From: Stutzerimonas frequens
GTDB taxonomy: Bacteria > Pseudomonadota > Gammaproteobacteria > Pseudomonadales > Pseudomonadaceae
Assembly (NCBI RefSeq): GCF_024448335.1
Contig: NZ_JAMOHM010000005.1
Location: forward strand, 62,001 to 126,000
Direction: 5' to 3'
Length of the DNA stretch: 64,000 nucleotides
Translations under genes and position numbers: made by a program
The notes under the pieces: generated by a model
Told to the model about the DNA's origin: nothing
Seen by the model: the letters and a program-made list of their open reading frames with translations, nothing else
The model's database searches: none
In this document: positions 50,586-61,338 of the stretch, piece after piece
Layout: every line of letters starts with the position of its first letter
Position numbering within the stretch: position 1 is the first letter of the stretch

Positions 50586-51905
50586 ATGGGCCAGTGGCTC
50601 GACCCCCTTACTCAATGGCTGGCAAGCCACCCGCACTGGCTGGGCCTGGCACTGCTGCTCGTTGCCTGCATGGAGAGCCTGGCAGTCGTCGGCTTGCTGA
50701 TCCCGGGTACCGTACTGACCTTTTCCATCGCCCTGCTGGCTGGTAACGGCGTCCTCACGCTCGGCGAAACCCTGCTGCTGGGTTTCATTGGCGGCCTGAT
50801 CGGCGACCTGCTCTCGTATGGCCTGGGCCGTCGATACCATCAGGGCATACGTCGCCTGCCCGGCCTGCGCAACCATCCCGAGTGGCTGCTGCGCGCCGAG
50901 CATTACTTCCAGCGCTACGGCGTTGCCAGCCTGCTGGTCGGCCGCTTCATCGGGCCGCTGCGACCGATGCTACCGATGACCGCTGGCATGCTCGACATGC
51001 CCTTCGGCCGCTTCTTGCTGGTCAGCCTGTGCGCCGCCGCTGGCTGGTCGATGGCCTATCTGCTGCCCGGCTGGAGCGCTGGCGCGGCCATGCGCCTGCC
51101 GTTGCAGGAAGGTTTCTGGAGCGAGGCGGCGATCGTCGCAGGCGGCCTGCTGGTTCTGGCCGCCAGTACCGCGTACGGCAGCCTGCGCCAGCTGCGCTGG
51201 GTCAGTGCCCTGTCGGCAGCAGTCAGCATAGCGATCCTGCTCGGGCTGTTTTTCGGCTGGCCACATTTCAAGGAGCTCGACGAAGGACTGCTCGCGGTAA
51301 TCCAGAGCGAGCGCAGCAGCGTGCTCGATCGCATCATGGTGGTCATCACCCGCTTAGGCGACTTCCACACCCAGCTCGGGGCCGGCGTCTTGCTGTGCGT
51401 GCTGCTCCTGATGCTGCGCCAGTGGCGTGCAGCAATCTTTTCCATCCTCACGCTGCTGGGCACGGCCACGGCCAACGGTGCGCTCAAGGCCTCCTTCGCC
51501 CGCGTTCGACCAGAGGTCTTGATGGAGCCGCTGAGCAGCTACAGCTTTCCCAGTGGCCACAGCTCGGCCGCGTTTGCCTTCTTTCTCACCCTCGGCGTAC
51601 TCGCCGGTCGCGACCAACCACCGCGCCTACGCCTGGCCTGGCTGGTGCTGGCCAGCCTGCCGGCCACGGCGATCGCGCTGTCACGGGTCTACCTGGGGGT
51701 GCACTGGATGACCGACGTCACCGCCGGTGCACTGCTCGCGGCGAGCATCTGCGCGCTCAGCCTGACCCTGGTGCAATGGCGCGCCCCGATGGCAGCACTA
51801 CCAGCCAAGGTATGGTGGCTGATCCTGCCCGCCTGCCTGGGACTGATCGGCGCGTTCAGCGTGTGGGCGCTGCCGGCCGCGATGCAAATGTATCGGTATC
51901 AGTGA
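50586..51905 (+). CDS. DedA (VTT) - PAP2 phosphatase fusion membrane protein
   Basis: A 439-residue inner-membrane protein of two parts. The N-terminal DedA/VTT domain (about 1-200) has the ESLAVVGLLIPGTVLTF segment, the FxGDxxxY-like GGLIGDLLSYGLGRR, and RFIGPLRPMLPMTAGM. The C-terminal part (about 250-430) is a PAP2 phosphatase with K-x6-RP (KASFARVRP), PSGH (SFPSGHSSAA) and SR-x5-H-x3-D (SRVYLGVHWMTD), all intact. Such a protein could dephosphorylate undecaprenyl pyrophosphate or phosphatidate and flip the product. AAGGAAGC precedes ATG 50586. Confidence 0.92.
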   Translation: MGQWLDPLTQWLASHPHWLGLALLLVACMESLAVVGLLIPGTVLTFSIALLAGNGVLTLGETLLLGFIGGLIGDLLSYGLGRRYHQGIRRLPGLRNHPEWLLRAEHYFQRYGVASLLVGRFIGPLRPMLPMTAGMLDMPFGRFLLVSLCAAAGWSMAYLLPGWSAGAAMRLPLQEGFWSEAAIVAGGLLVLAASTAYGSLRQLRWVSALSAAVSIAILLGLFFGWPHFKELDEGLLAVIQSERSSVLDRIMVVITRLGDFHTQLGAGVLLCVLLLMLRQWRAAIFSILTLLGTATANGALKASFARVRPEVLMEPLSSYSFPSGHSSAAFAFFLTLGVLAGRDQPPRLRLAWLVLASLPATAIALSRVYLGVHWMTDVTAGALLAASICALSLTLVQWRAPMAALPAKVWWLILPACLGLIGAFSVWALPAAMQMYRYQ

Positions 51906-52046
51906 GCATCTAGCGAAGGTGTGATCCGCTATTTTCTGGGCACGAGCCAAGAATGTGTGACGTGTCGTTGCGCATATCACACCACCGGTGGTTAGGTGCG
52001 CATCTAGCGCGAGCAACCTTCCAACGTTGAGTTTCGGATAACTCAA
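51906..52046. repeat. Direct repeat and hairpin upstream of the hydrolase/methyltransferase gene
   Basis: GCATCTAGCG occurs at 51906-51915 and 52000-52009. TTGAGTT/AACTCAA forms a hairpin at 52027-52046. The stretch is visibly richer in A+T than the genes around it. It marks the left edge of a possibly acquired gene. Confidence 0.6.
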
Positions 52047-52075
52047 TAAGTGTCCAGGGAACTAGGATCAGACCG

Positions 52076-53833
52076 ATGCGAGAGTCACACCTTCTAACAT
52101 TCAGCAGCCACGATGCCGTAGCACTCTCCTACCGCCATTGGCCCGCGCTCTTGCCGGTAGAGACAACGAAAAGGCGGGCCGTCGTAATGTTCCATCGAGG
52201 ACATGAGCATTCGGGTCGACTGGCCCACCTCGTTGATGAACTCGACCTTCCTGACTGTGATTTCTTTGCCTGGGATGCGCGCGGGCACGGTCTGTCGCCT
52301 GGCGCTCGCGGAGACAGCCCGAGCTTCGTGACGAGCGTGCGAGATGTGCAAACGTTCATTGAACACATCGGCTCGACCCACAACTTCGACGAGAAGGACT
52401 TAGCCATTGTTGCGCAAAGCGTAGGGGCGGTTGTCGTTGCGACATGGGCCCACGACTATGCGCCCAAAGTTCGCGCGCTGATACTGGCCTCACCGGCGTT
52501 CAGCGTGAAGCTGTACGTACCGTTCGCACGGGCGGCTTTGAGGCTGATACGAGCATTTCGCGGCAACTTCTTCGTTGACAGCTACGTCAAGGCACGCTTC
52601 CTGACTCACGATCCCGCGCGGATTCAGAGCTATCAGCAGGACCCGCTTATTACCAAGGCCATTTCCGTCAACATGCTCCTTGGACTGCATGAAGCGGCGC
52701 GACGCGTGGTTGCAGATGCGCAGGCGATCCAAATCCCGACGCAGCTCCTCATCTCAGGCGCAGACTTCGTCGTCGAGCGCAAACCGCAGGTGATGTTTTT
52801 CGAAAGACTCGGCTGCTTACGGAAAGAAAAACACCTTCTCCCCGGCTTCTTTCACGACACGCTTGGTGAGCGAGATCGTGAACGGGCAGTAAGCCAGGCC
52901 CGTCGCTTCATTCTTCACAACTTTGAAACGCCAACGGCACCTCCATCGCTCTTAGATGCGGACCGAATAGGCCCGATGCGAGCAGAAGCAGAAGCACTGG
53001 CCGCCCCTGTTGCCCCAAACTCAATACAAGAATGTTACTGGCGCGCCATGCGTGCAGGAATGCGCCTTGGTGCCCGGCTTTCCCATGGAATGAAGCTCGG
53101 CTTCGAGACCGGTTTCGATTCCGGCAGCACGCTCGATTATGCCTACAGAAACGAACCAGCAGGCCTGACCCTGCTAGGGCAAAAGATCGACCAGCTCTAT
53201 TTGAATTCCATAGGCTGGCGAGCAATACGCCCGAGAAAAGCGCATGTAGAAGAGCTGTTACGCGGAGCGATAAGTCGGCTGCGAAGCACCGATCAGCCAG
53301 TACATATCGTAGACATCGCTGCCGGCCACGGTCGCTACATTCTTGAGGCAGTACAGAGTCTCGAAGAGCGCCCTGCTTCGATTGTTCTACGCGATTACAG
53401 CGACATCAACGTACGCGATGGTAGCGCCCTGATCCAGGCAAAGGGTTTCGAAGACGTCGCTCGGTTCATCAAGGCTGACGCATTCGATCAGGCCAGTCTG
53501 GCCTCACTCTCGCCGCGCCCAACGCTTGTAGTGGTATCGGGACTCTACGAGTTGTTCGGCGACAATCAGATGATCAGCCGCTCTTTGGCCGGCATCGCCG
53601 AAGCACTGCAACCGGGCGGTTACATCGTTTACACAGGACAACCCTGGCACCCACAGCTGAATCTCATCGCCCGAGTGCTGACCAGTCACCGAGGTGGACA
53701 GGCATGGGTGATGCGGCGGCGTACCCAAGCAGAGATGGACCAATTGGTAGCAGCGGCAGGCCTGGTTAAAATCACCCAGCGCATAGACGATTGGGGGATC
53801 TTTACGGTGTCGTTGGCACAAAAGCCGCACTGA
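52076..53833 (+). CDS. Alpha/beta hydrolase - SAM-dependent methyltransferase fusion
   Basis: A 585-residue cytosolic protein. Residues 1-285 form a monoglyceride-lipase-like alpha/beta hydrolase with S115 (VAQSVGAV), D230 (ISGADFVVE) and H260 (FFHDTLGE) as a likely triad. Residues about 330-585 form a class I methyltransferase with motif I VDIAAGHGRYIL. In many bacteria this fusion sits in an operon with a dual-specificity phosphatase, a CDP-alcohol phosphatidyltransferase and an acyltransferase; those partners are absent here. The DNA is more A+T-rich and uses less GC3 codons than neighbours, suggesting transfer. The substrate is unknown, perhaps lipids. Confidence 0.85.
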   Translation: MRESHLLTFSSHDAVALSYRHWPALLPVETTKRRAVVMFHRGHEHSGRLAHLVDELDLPDCDFFAWDARGHGLSPGARGDSPSFVTSVRDVQTFIEHIGSTHNFDEKDLAIVAQSVGAVVVATWAHDYAPKVRALILASPAFSVKLYVPFARAALRLIRAFRGNFFVDSYVKARFLTHDPARIQSYQQDPLITKAISVNMLLGLHEAARRVVADAQAIQIPTQLLISGADFVVERKPQVMFFERLGCLRKEKHLLPGFFHDTLGERDRERAVSQARRFILHNFETPTAPPSLLDADRIGPMRAEAEALAAPVAPNSIQECYWRAMRAGMRLGARLSHGMKLGFETGFDSGSTLDYAYRNEPAGLTLLGQKIDQLYLNSIGWRAIRPRKAHVEELLRGAISRLRSTDQPVHIVDIAAGHGRYILEAVQSLEERPASIVLRDYSDINVRDGSALIQAKGFEDVARFIKADAFDQASLASLSPRPTLVVVSGLYELFGDNQMISRSLAGIAEALQPGGYIVYTGQPWHPQLNLIARVLTSHRGGQAWVMRRRTQAEMDQLVAAAGLVKITQRIDDWGIFTVSLAQKPH

Positions 53834-53911
53834 CAAAGCCGACCTTTTCTAGCGACACCAATTGGCCGGTGCGGCTCCAGGTCAAGTCGCCCAACACTCG
53901 GGGCGTCAGGC

Positions 53912-54496
53912 CTAAGCCCCGTCCTGCAATTGCTCGAGCAGGCTCTGAATCTGCTCCAGCTGGAGCTCCGGCTTGTCCAGTCCCAGCAACTCGATTTTCT
54001 GCGTGGCCTCGAATGGCAGCAGGTAAGCCAGCTGATTGGCCAGGGTGGCCTGATCGTCGACGGGGCCGCCGAGCCCCAGCGTCTTGACCATCGGATGCTG
54101 ACCGAGCGCCTCGAGCAGTACCAGCAGGTCGGCGTGCCGCTCGTTCAGCGGTTGCAGGGCGGGCTCAGCGCGCCAGGCGATCTGGGCGACGGTCAGCTGG
54201 TCGTCCTGCACTTCGGACGACTGAACATCGAAGCGTCGCCCGCCTTCCACGCGTATGCCCAACAGGCCATTGGACAACTGCTGCCAGTCCCGAATATGCG
54301 CCTCGCAGCCGATGCTGGCGAAGGCCGTTGGCGCCGCGCCGACTTCACGACCATCCAGAATGTGCACCACGCCAAAGCCATGACCAGCCTTTAAGCACTG
54401 GCTGACCATGTCCAGATAGCGCGCCTCGAATATCTGTAATTCGAGCGCACAACCGGGAAACAGCACGGTATCCAGCGGGAACAGCGGCAATCTCAT
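53912..54496 (-). CDS. Lon N-terminal (substrate-binding) domain protein
   Basis: A 194-residue protein equal to the LON substrate-binding domain without ATPase or protease parts. It starts MRLPLFPLDTVLFPGCALEL, then IFEARYLDMV, GFGVVHILDG and GIRVEGGRRFDV. Stand-alone LON-domain proteins are common, of unclear function. A weak GC hairpin spans its stop codon. It lies downstream of lrgAB on the same strand with a 10-base gap and so may be cotranscribed. Confidence 0.88.
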   Translation of the reverse strand: MRLPLFPLDTVLFPGCALELQIFEARYLDMVSQCLKAGHGFGVVHILDGREVGAAPTAFASIGCEAHIRDWQQLSNGLLGIRVEGGRRFDVQSSEVQDDQLTVAQIAWRAEPALQPLNERHADLLVLLEALGQHPMVKTLGLGGPVDDQATLANQLAYLLPFEATQKIELLGLDKPELQLEQIQSLLEQLQDGA

Positions 54497-54506
54497 GCGG
54501 ACTCCA

Positions 54507-55226
54507 TCACAGCAGCAGGGCGACCACCAGCGGCAACAGCACCGCGGTCAGCACCCCCATCAGACTCATGGCCAGCGCCGCGAAAGCACCGCACTCGTCG
54601 CTTTCCTGCAGCGCCTGCGCCGTGCCCACGGCGTGAGCGGTCAGCCCCAGCGCGATGCCGCGGGCTGCAGGATGCTGAACGCCAAACCGGCGCAACAGTT
54701 CCGGACCGATAATCGCGCCGAGCACACCGGTGATCATCACGAACACCGCGGCCAGGGCCACCACGCCACCGATCTGTTCGGCAACCAGCATGGCGATCGG
54801 CGAGGTCACGGATTTCGGCGCAAGGGTCATGAGGATCATCTCGTCGGCGCCGAACGCCCAGGCCAGGGCCATGCCCAGCGCCGTGGCGAATATGCCGGCG
54901 ACCAGCAGGGTGACCACGATCGGCCCGAACAGCTCGCGGATGCGCCGCAGGTTGAGGTAAAGCGGCACGGCCAGGGCCACGGTGGCCGGCCCCAGCAGGA
55001 TGGTCAGCCACTGGGCGCTGATGCGGTACTCCTCGTAGGCGATACCGCATGCCAAGAGGATGCCGACCACCAGCGCCATCGACACCAGCACCGGCTGTAG
55101 AAACACCCAGCGAGTCTTCTCGTAGGCGGCAAATGCCAGCTGGAACGCCGCCAGGGTGATGCCCACGCCGAACAGCGGATGGTGGATCAGCGCCTGCCAG
55201 GCCGCATACCAATGCAACTCGATCAT
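54507..55226 (-). CDS. lrgB: LrgB/CidB-family membrane protein
   Basis: A 239-residue protein with about seven membrane segments. It carries the family pattern LAPKSVTSPIAMLVAEQIGG and GLTAHAVGTAQALQE. LrgB works with the holin-like LrgA in murein hydrolase control, programmed lysis or organic-acid (pyruvate, glycolate) transport. ATG 55226 overlaps the lrgA stop (ATGA). Confidence 0.93.
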   Translation of the reverse strand: MIELHWYAAWQALIHHPLFGVGITLAAFQLAFAAYEKTRWVFLQPVLVSMALVVGILLACGIAYEEYRISAQWLTILLGPATVALAVPLYLNLRRIRELFGPIVVTLLVAGIFATALGMALAWAFGADEMILMTLAPKSVTSPIAMLVAEQIGGVVALAAVFVMITGVLGAIIGPELLRRFGVQHPAARGIALGLTAHAVGTAQALQESDECGAFAALAMSLMGVLTAVLLPLVVALLL

Positions 55227-55585
55227 GCCCCCTCCTGACGGCGCTGCTTGCGCCGGATCAGCGCCTGCATCAGCCAACCGGTGAAGACCAGCGAGATCAC
55301 CAGCGAAATCACCAGCACGCCGATGATGGCCCAGAAATCGTCCAGGATCGCCTCGGTATAGGCCATCACACCCACTGCCGGGGGCACCAGCAGAAGCGGC
55401 AGATAGCGCAGCAGGCTACTCGCCGCCAGCTGAAGCGATTCGCTTGCCCTGCCACGCGCCAGCAGACCAGCGAACAACAGCACCATCCCAATGATCGGGC
55501 CTGGCAGCATGGGCAGAAACAGCACGTTCAGCACGGTGCCAAGCAGCTGGAATGCGACCAGCCAGGTCAGGCCTCTGAGCAGCAT
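55223..55585 (-). CDS. lrgA: LrgA/CidA-family holin-like protein
   Basis: A 120-residue protein with four membrane segments, matching the CidA/LrgA family: LNVLFLPMLPGPIIGMVLLF near residue 20 and LLLVPPAVGVMAY near residue 70. AGGAGG precedes ATG 55585. It is coupled to lrgB. No LytSR or CidR regulator is next to it. Confidence 0.93.
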   Translation of the reverse strand: MLLRGLTWLVAFQLLGTVLNVLFLPMLPGPIIGMVLLFAGLLARGRASESLQLAASSLLRYLPLLLVPPAVGVMAYTEAILDDFWAIIGVLVISLVISLVFTGWLMQALIRRKQRRQEGA

Positions 55586-55776
55586 GGGAGCCTCCTGCAA
55601 AATGCGGACAGTATAAGGGCCAATGCTGCCAGCTGCCTGCGCGGCGCTATGACGGGCCATTCGCGCTGCCGATGCTGGTTTGCAGTGGCTGGCGCACGTG
55701 CTGATCTAGCCCCGGTGCAGTCGCCCACTGCCCCTGGCCGCTCATCCTGCAATCACAAGAACAACCCGGAGGATTC

Positions 55777-56232
55777 ATGCCACAGGTACCCGTCGCACAA
55801 CTGAAGGACTTCATCGGCAAGGAACTCGGTCACTCCGACTGGCTGACCATCGACCAGCAGCGTGTCGATCAGTTTGCCGACTGCACCGGTGACCACCAGT
55901 TCATCCATGTCGACGCCGAGAAGGCCGCGCAGACCCCATTCGGCGGCACCATCGCCCACGGCTTCCTCTCACTGTCGCTGCTGCCGATGCTCTCCGGTGA
56001 CCTGATGGTGGTTCCGGAGGGCACGCGGATGGGCGTCAACTATGGCCTGGACAGCCTGCGCTTCATCCAGCCGGTACGCGTCGGCTCGCGGGTGCGGCTG
56101 GGGCTGACGCTGATCGATGCCCACGAGAAGAATCCCGGTCAGTGGCTGCTCAAGGCGCGCGCGGTGATGGAGATCGAAGGCTCGGAGAAACCGGCCTACA
56201 TCGCCGAAACCCTGGCTCTGTGCGTCCTCTGA
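55777..56232 (+). CDS. MaoC-family (R)-specific enoyl-CoA hydratase-like protein
   Basis: A 151-residue hot-dog-fold protein. The hydratase 2 motif is FADCTGDHQFIHVD with the catalytic Asp and His near residues 38-46, followed by GGTIAHGFLSLSLLPML. Related proteins hydrate trans-2-enoyl-CoA, sometimes feeding polyhydroxyalkanoate synthesis. A good AACCCGGAGGA ribosome-binding site is present. Confidence 0.9.
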   Translation: MPQVPVAQLKDFIGKELGHSDWLTIDQQRVDQFADCTGDHQFIHVDAEKAAQTPFGGTIAHGFLSLSLLPMLSGDLMVVPEGTRMGVNYGLDSLRFIQPVRVGSRVRLGLTLIDAHEKNPGQWLLKARAVMEIEGSEKPAYIAETLALCVL

Positions 56233-56309
56233 GCGGCAACCCTGCGCGATTGTCGCAGCCCGCCCGGTTTGCGGCATACTGCGGACGTCCTGCCTGAGCG
56301 GATGTCCGC

Positions 56310-57983
56310 ATGCTGCGTCTTCTTCCCTTCCTGTTACTCGGTCTGCTCACCGCCTGCGGCGAGGGCGAGCCTCTAACCCCTGCCGATGGAGTGCTGCCGG
56401 ACGGCGGCCGCTACCGCGGCGAGATCGTCGACGGCCTGCTGCAGGGCAGCGGACGTATCGATTACCCGAACGGCAGCTACTACTTCGGCGAGTTCAAGGA
56501 CGGCCAGTGGCATGGCTTCGGTACCTGGAACGGCGCCACCGGCGATCGCTACGAGGGCGAGTTCAAGCATGGCCTGTTCGACGGCCTCGGCCGCTTCAGC
56601 TACGCCGAGGGCGGCGTCTACGAAGGCGAATTCCAGGCCGGTCGCATGCACGGCCACGGCCGTTTCAGCCAGGACGGCACGGTCTACGAAGGCGAGTTCC
56701 GCAATAACCTCTACCACGGCCAGGGCAAGCTCGAGTATGCCGATGGCTACGTCCATCAGGGCCAGTTCAGCCAAGGCCAGCCGGATGGTCCTGGCACCCG
56801 CAGCGACGTCGATGGCCAGCTCAGCGGCGATTTCAGCGCCGGCAGCCTGAACGGCGAAGGCAGCTACGTAACCGGCCAGGGCGAACGCTACAGCGGCCAG
56901 TTCGAGAATGACCAGTTCCATGGCCAGGGCCGCTACGAGGACAGCGACGGCAACGTCTGGAGCGGTACCTTCGTCCATGGCGAACTGAGTGGCACCGGCA
57001 GCCACCTCGCCAGCGATGGCAGCCGTTACGTCGGCCAGTTCCGCGGCTGGCGCTACCACGGCCAGGGCCGGCTCGACCGTGCCGATGGCAGCTTCTACAC
57101 CGGCGGCTTCCGCCAGGGACGCTTCGCCGGCGAGGGTGCGCTGACCGATGCCGTAGGCCGCGAACTTCGCGGCACCTGGCACAACGGCCGGCGCATCCGC
57201 GACGAACAGGGCCACGCCCTGCCCGATCCGTTGGAGATCGCCCTGCTGGAGCAGGGTGACCTGCTCGACAGCGCCATCGAGGCACTGCCGCCATCCACCC
57301 CGGCGACCGAACTCTATACGCTGACGTTCGCCGGCGACGGTCGCCAGAGCGTGTTCATGCGCGAAGCGGATTACGTGCAGCGGCTGCTCGCCGAGCGCTT
57401 CGAGGCCCGGGGCCAGCTCAGCCTGGTCAACCATCGCGACCACCTGGCCGACCGCCCGCTGGCGACCCGGGAGAACCTGGCGCGGGCCATCCGTGCCCTG
57501 GCCGAGCGCAGCGGCGAGGAAGACCTGATCTTCCTCTACTTCACCAGCCACGGCTCGGCCGAGCACGAACTGGTGTTGAGCCAGCCGCGTCTGAGCCTGG
57601 ACGACTTGCCCGCCGACGACCTTGCCGGGCTGCTCACGCCGCTGGCCGGGCGCAAGGCGGTGGTGGTGATATCCGCCTGCTACTCCGGTGGTTTCATCGA
57701 GCCGCTGAAGAACCAGCAGACGCTGATCATGACTGCCGCGCGTGCCGACCGGGTGTCGTTCGGCTGCTCCGAGCAGAGCGACTTTACCTACTTCGGCCGC
57801 GCGCTGTTCGCCGAAGCATTGCAGGAAACCGACGATATCGTGCAGGCCTTCACGCTGGCGGCGGCAAAGGTTGCCGAACGCGAGCAGGCCGACGACTATC
57901 AGGCATCGGAACCGCAATTATGGGCACCGGAACCGGTCGTCCAGCGCTGGCAGGAACTGCAGCAACGACGTGCCGCCCAATGA
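56310..57983 (+). CDS. MORN-repeat lipoprotein with caspase-like (C13) peptidase domain
   Basis: A 557-residue protein with lipobox LLTAC (Cys near residue 16). Eleven or so MORN repeats of about 23 residues (YEGEF...GxG pattern) cover residues about 32-290. The C-terminal domain (about 330-540) is a legumain/caspase-like fold with H414 ([11 protein letters not shown]) and C457 (ISACYSGGF), the expected catalytic dyad. MORN repeats bind lipids or proteins, so the peptidase may be held at the envelope. Its substrate is unknown. It follows maoC by 77 bases and stands a few genes from lrgAB. Confidence 0.9.
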   Translation: MLRLLPFLLLGLLTACGEGEPLTPADGVLPDGGRYRGEIVDGLLQGSGRIDYPNGSYYFGEFKDGQWHGFGTWNGATGDRYEGEFKHGLFDGLGRFSYAEGGVYEGEFQAGRMHGHGRFSQDGTVYEGEFRNNLYHGQGKLEYADGYVHQGQFSQGQPDGPGTRSDVDGQLSGDFSAGSLNGEGSYVTGQGERYSGQFENDQFHGQGRYEDSDGNVWSGTFVHGELSGTGSHLASDGSRYVGQFRGWRYHGQGRLDRADGSFYTGGFRQGRFAGEGALTDAVGRELRGTWHNGRRIRDEQGHALPDPLEIALLEQGDLLDSAIEALPPSTPATELYTLTFAGDGRQSVFMREADYVQRLLAERFEARGQLSLVNHRDHLADRPLATRENLARAIRALAERSGEEDLIFLYFTSHGSAEHELVLSQPRLSLDDLPADDLAGLLTPLAGRKAVVVISACYSGGFIEPLKNQQTLIMTAARADRVSFGCSEQSDFTYFGRALFAEALQETDDIVQAFTLAAAKVAEREQADDYQASEPQLWAPEPVVQRWQELQQRRAAQ

Positions 57984-58002
57984 TCGCCACAGGAGCACAA
58001 CC

Positions 58003-58644
58003 ATGTATTTGACGCCACAGCGCATTCTGCTTGCCGGCGCCACCGGACTCACTGGCGAGCACCTGCTCGATCGACTGCTCAACGAACCCACCGTAGAACG
58101 CGTGCTGGCGCCGACGCGCAAGCCGCTGGCCGCGCACCCACGCCTGGAAAACCCGGTCGGCGAGCTGCTAACAGTGCTGCCAACTCTGAGCGGCGCAATC
58201 GACACGGCCTTCTGCTGCCTGGGCAGCACACTCAAGCAGGCCGGCACCCAGGAAGCCTTCCGTGCCATTGATCATGACCTGGTGCTGGCATTCGCCCGCC
58301 GCGCCAAGGAAATGGGCGCCCGCCATCTGCTGGTGATCAGCTCACTGGGCGCCAGCACGGACAGCTCGATCTTCTATCTCAAGGTAAAGGGCGAGACCGA
58401 GGCCGCACTACAGCAGCAGGACTGGCCGCAACTGACCATCGCGCGCCCTTCGCAACTCATCGGCCCACGCCTGGAGTCGCGCCTGAGCGAGCGCATCGCC
58501 GCGCCGCTGTCGCAGCTGCTTCCAGGCAAGTACCACGGAATCGAGGCCTGCACGCTGGCGCGAGCGCTCTGGCGCCTGGCGCTGGAAGAAGGCGACGGCC
58601 TGCGCATCGTCGAGTCGGACGAACTGCGCAAATTGGGCAAGTAA
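58003..58644 (+). CDS. NAD(P)-binding Rossmann-fold protein (atypical SDR/NmrA-like)
   Basis: A 213-residue protein with the dinucleotide motif [15 protein letters not shown] near residue 9, [10 protein letters not shown], and [22 protein letters not shown], which resembles the atypical SDR active-site Y-x3-K. It belongs to the YwnB/HTATIP2-like group of putative oxidoreductases. It starts 19 bases after the MORN gene, so it is likely cotranscribed. The substrate is unknown. Confidence 0.85.
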   Translation: MYLTPQRILLAGATGLTGEHLLDRLLNEPTVERVLAPTRKPLAAHPRLENPVGELLTVLPTLSGAIDTAFCCLGSTLKQAGTQEAFRAIDHDLVLAFARRAKEMGARHLLVISSLGASTDSSIFYLKVKGETEAALQQQDWPQLTIARPSQLIGPRLESRLSERIAAPLSQLLPGKYHGIEACTLARALWRLALEEGDGLRIVESDELRKLGK

Positions 58645-58704
58645 CTTTCGGCCGGACTTCTGGCCGTGATCGTCGCGAGGGCCGGCTTGCTGCCGGCTCG
58701 CAGG

Positions 58705-58776
58705 CGTAGCGTGGATGTCGCTGTTTACTTCCGGCTCGCCCGGCCGGGCGGATCGGTGCCGCGCGATCCACCCTGC
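58705..58776. repeat. Decayed REPIN-like element
   Basis: CGTAGCGTGGATGTCGC at the left and GCGATCCACCCTGCG at the right are imperfect complements of each other and match the ends of the elements at 535 and 12055. Confidence 0.5.
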
Positions 58777-58802
58777 GAACCTGCGCGAGCCTTAGTGGCC
58801 GC

Positions 58803-60177
<1,375 letters not shown>

Positions 60178-60294
60178 GATCAGCGATCGTCGAACCAGGG
60201 CCGGTCAGTCTAACCGTCTGCCGACGCGCCATACAGGCCGCAGCCAGCCGGCATGCTAGACTCGCCCACCAAAACTGCGAGACAACCCCCACCC

Positions 60295-61326
60295 ATGGCC
60301 AAACGCCAACTCAACCGCCGGCAGAGCTGGCGCATCGAGAAGATCCAGGAAGAGCGCGCCGCCCGTGCCGCACGCCGTGAGAGCCGTGCCCTCGAGGAGC
60401 TGGAAGGCGGCGACCTCGGCCCGGAACAGACCGGGCTGGTCATCGCGCATTTCGGCGTACAGGTCGAGGTCGAGGCACTGGAGGGCGAACACAGCGGCCA
60501 GGTGTTCCGCTGTCACCTGCGGGCCAACCTGCCGGCACTGGTCACCGGCGACCGCGTGGTCTGGCGCCCGGGCAACCAGGGCATCGGCGTCATCGTCGCG
60601 CAGCTGCCGCGACATTCGGAGCTGTGCCGGCCGGACATGCGTGGCCAGCTCAAGCCGGTGGCGGCCAATGTCGACCTGATCGTCATCGTCTTCGCACCGC
60701 TCCCCGAGCCGCACGCCAATCTGATCGATCGCTATCTGATCGCAGCCGAGCACGCTGGCATCGCGCCGCTGCTGCTGCTAAACAAGGCCGACCTGATCGA
60801 CGAGCAGAACGAGGCAGCACTGAACCGCCTGCTGGACGTGTATCGCCAGCTGGATTATCCGCTGCTGGAGGTCTCGGCCCATGGCGGCGCCGGCATGGAC
60901 GAGCTGAAGGCGCGCCTCGACGGTCACGTCAGCGTGTTCGTCGGGCAGTCCGGAGTTGGCAAGTCGTCGCTGGTCAACAGCCTGCTGCCGGGCGTCGATA
61001 CCCGTGTCGGCGCGCTGTCGGAAATGACCGGCAAGGGTACGCATACCACCACCACCGCGCGGCTGTTCCACTTCCCCGGCGGCGGCGAGCTGATCGACTC
61101 ACCCGGCATTCGCGAATTCGGCCTCGGCCACGTCAGCCGCGCCGATGTGGAGGCAGGCTTCATCGAATTCCAGGATCTACTCGGGCACTGCCGTTTCCGC
61201 GACTGCAAGCACGATCGCGAACCGGACTGCGCGCTGCTCAAGGCACTGGAGGAGGGGCGTATCCAGCCGCAGCGCATGGCCAGCTATCGACATATTCTCA
61301 GCAGCCTGCCGGAATCGGACTACTGA
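60295..61326 (+). CDS. rsgA: Ribosome small-subunit-dependent GTPase RsgA
   Basis: A 343-residue circularly permuted GTPase in ribosome maturation. Motifs appear in the order NKADL (G4), [15 protein letters not shown] (G1) and DSPG (G3). An OB-fold precedes and a zinc finger follows ([14 protein letters not shown]). ATG 60295 (MAKRQLNRR) is the family start; the frame also runs 14 codons upstream. Confidence 0.97.
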   Translation: MAKRQLNRRQSWRIEKIQEERAARAARRESRALEELEGGDLGPEQTGLVIAHFGVQVEVEALEGEHSGQVFRCHLRANLPALVTGDRVVWRPGNQGIGVIVAQLPRHSELCRPDMRGQLKPVAANVDLIVIVFAPLPEPHANLIDRYLIAAEHAGIAPLLLLNKADLIDEQNEAALNRLLDVYRQLDYPLLEVSAHGGAGMDELKARLDGHVSVFVGQSGVGKSSLVNSLLPGVDTRVGALSEMTGKGTHTTTTARLFHFPGGGELIDSPGIREFGLGHVSRADVEAGFIEFQDLLGHCRFRDCKHDREPDCALLKALEEGRIQPQRMASYRHILSSLPESDY

Positions 61327-61338
61327 TAAACGGGCTGA

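Noticed and set aside
53900..53921. CGGGGC/GCCCCG hairpin at the end of the Lon-domain gene
   Set aside because: It spans the stop codon, has a long loop and no T run, so it is not called a terminator.
56373..57917. A 514-codon minus-strand frame rich in AVAVLELA-type repeats
   Set aside because: It is the reverse reading of the MORN repeats and peptidase; the periodic pattern comes from the repeat units.
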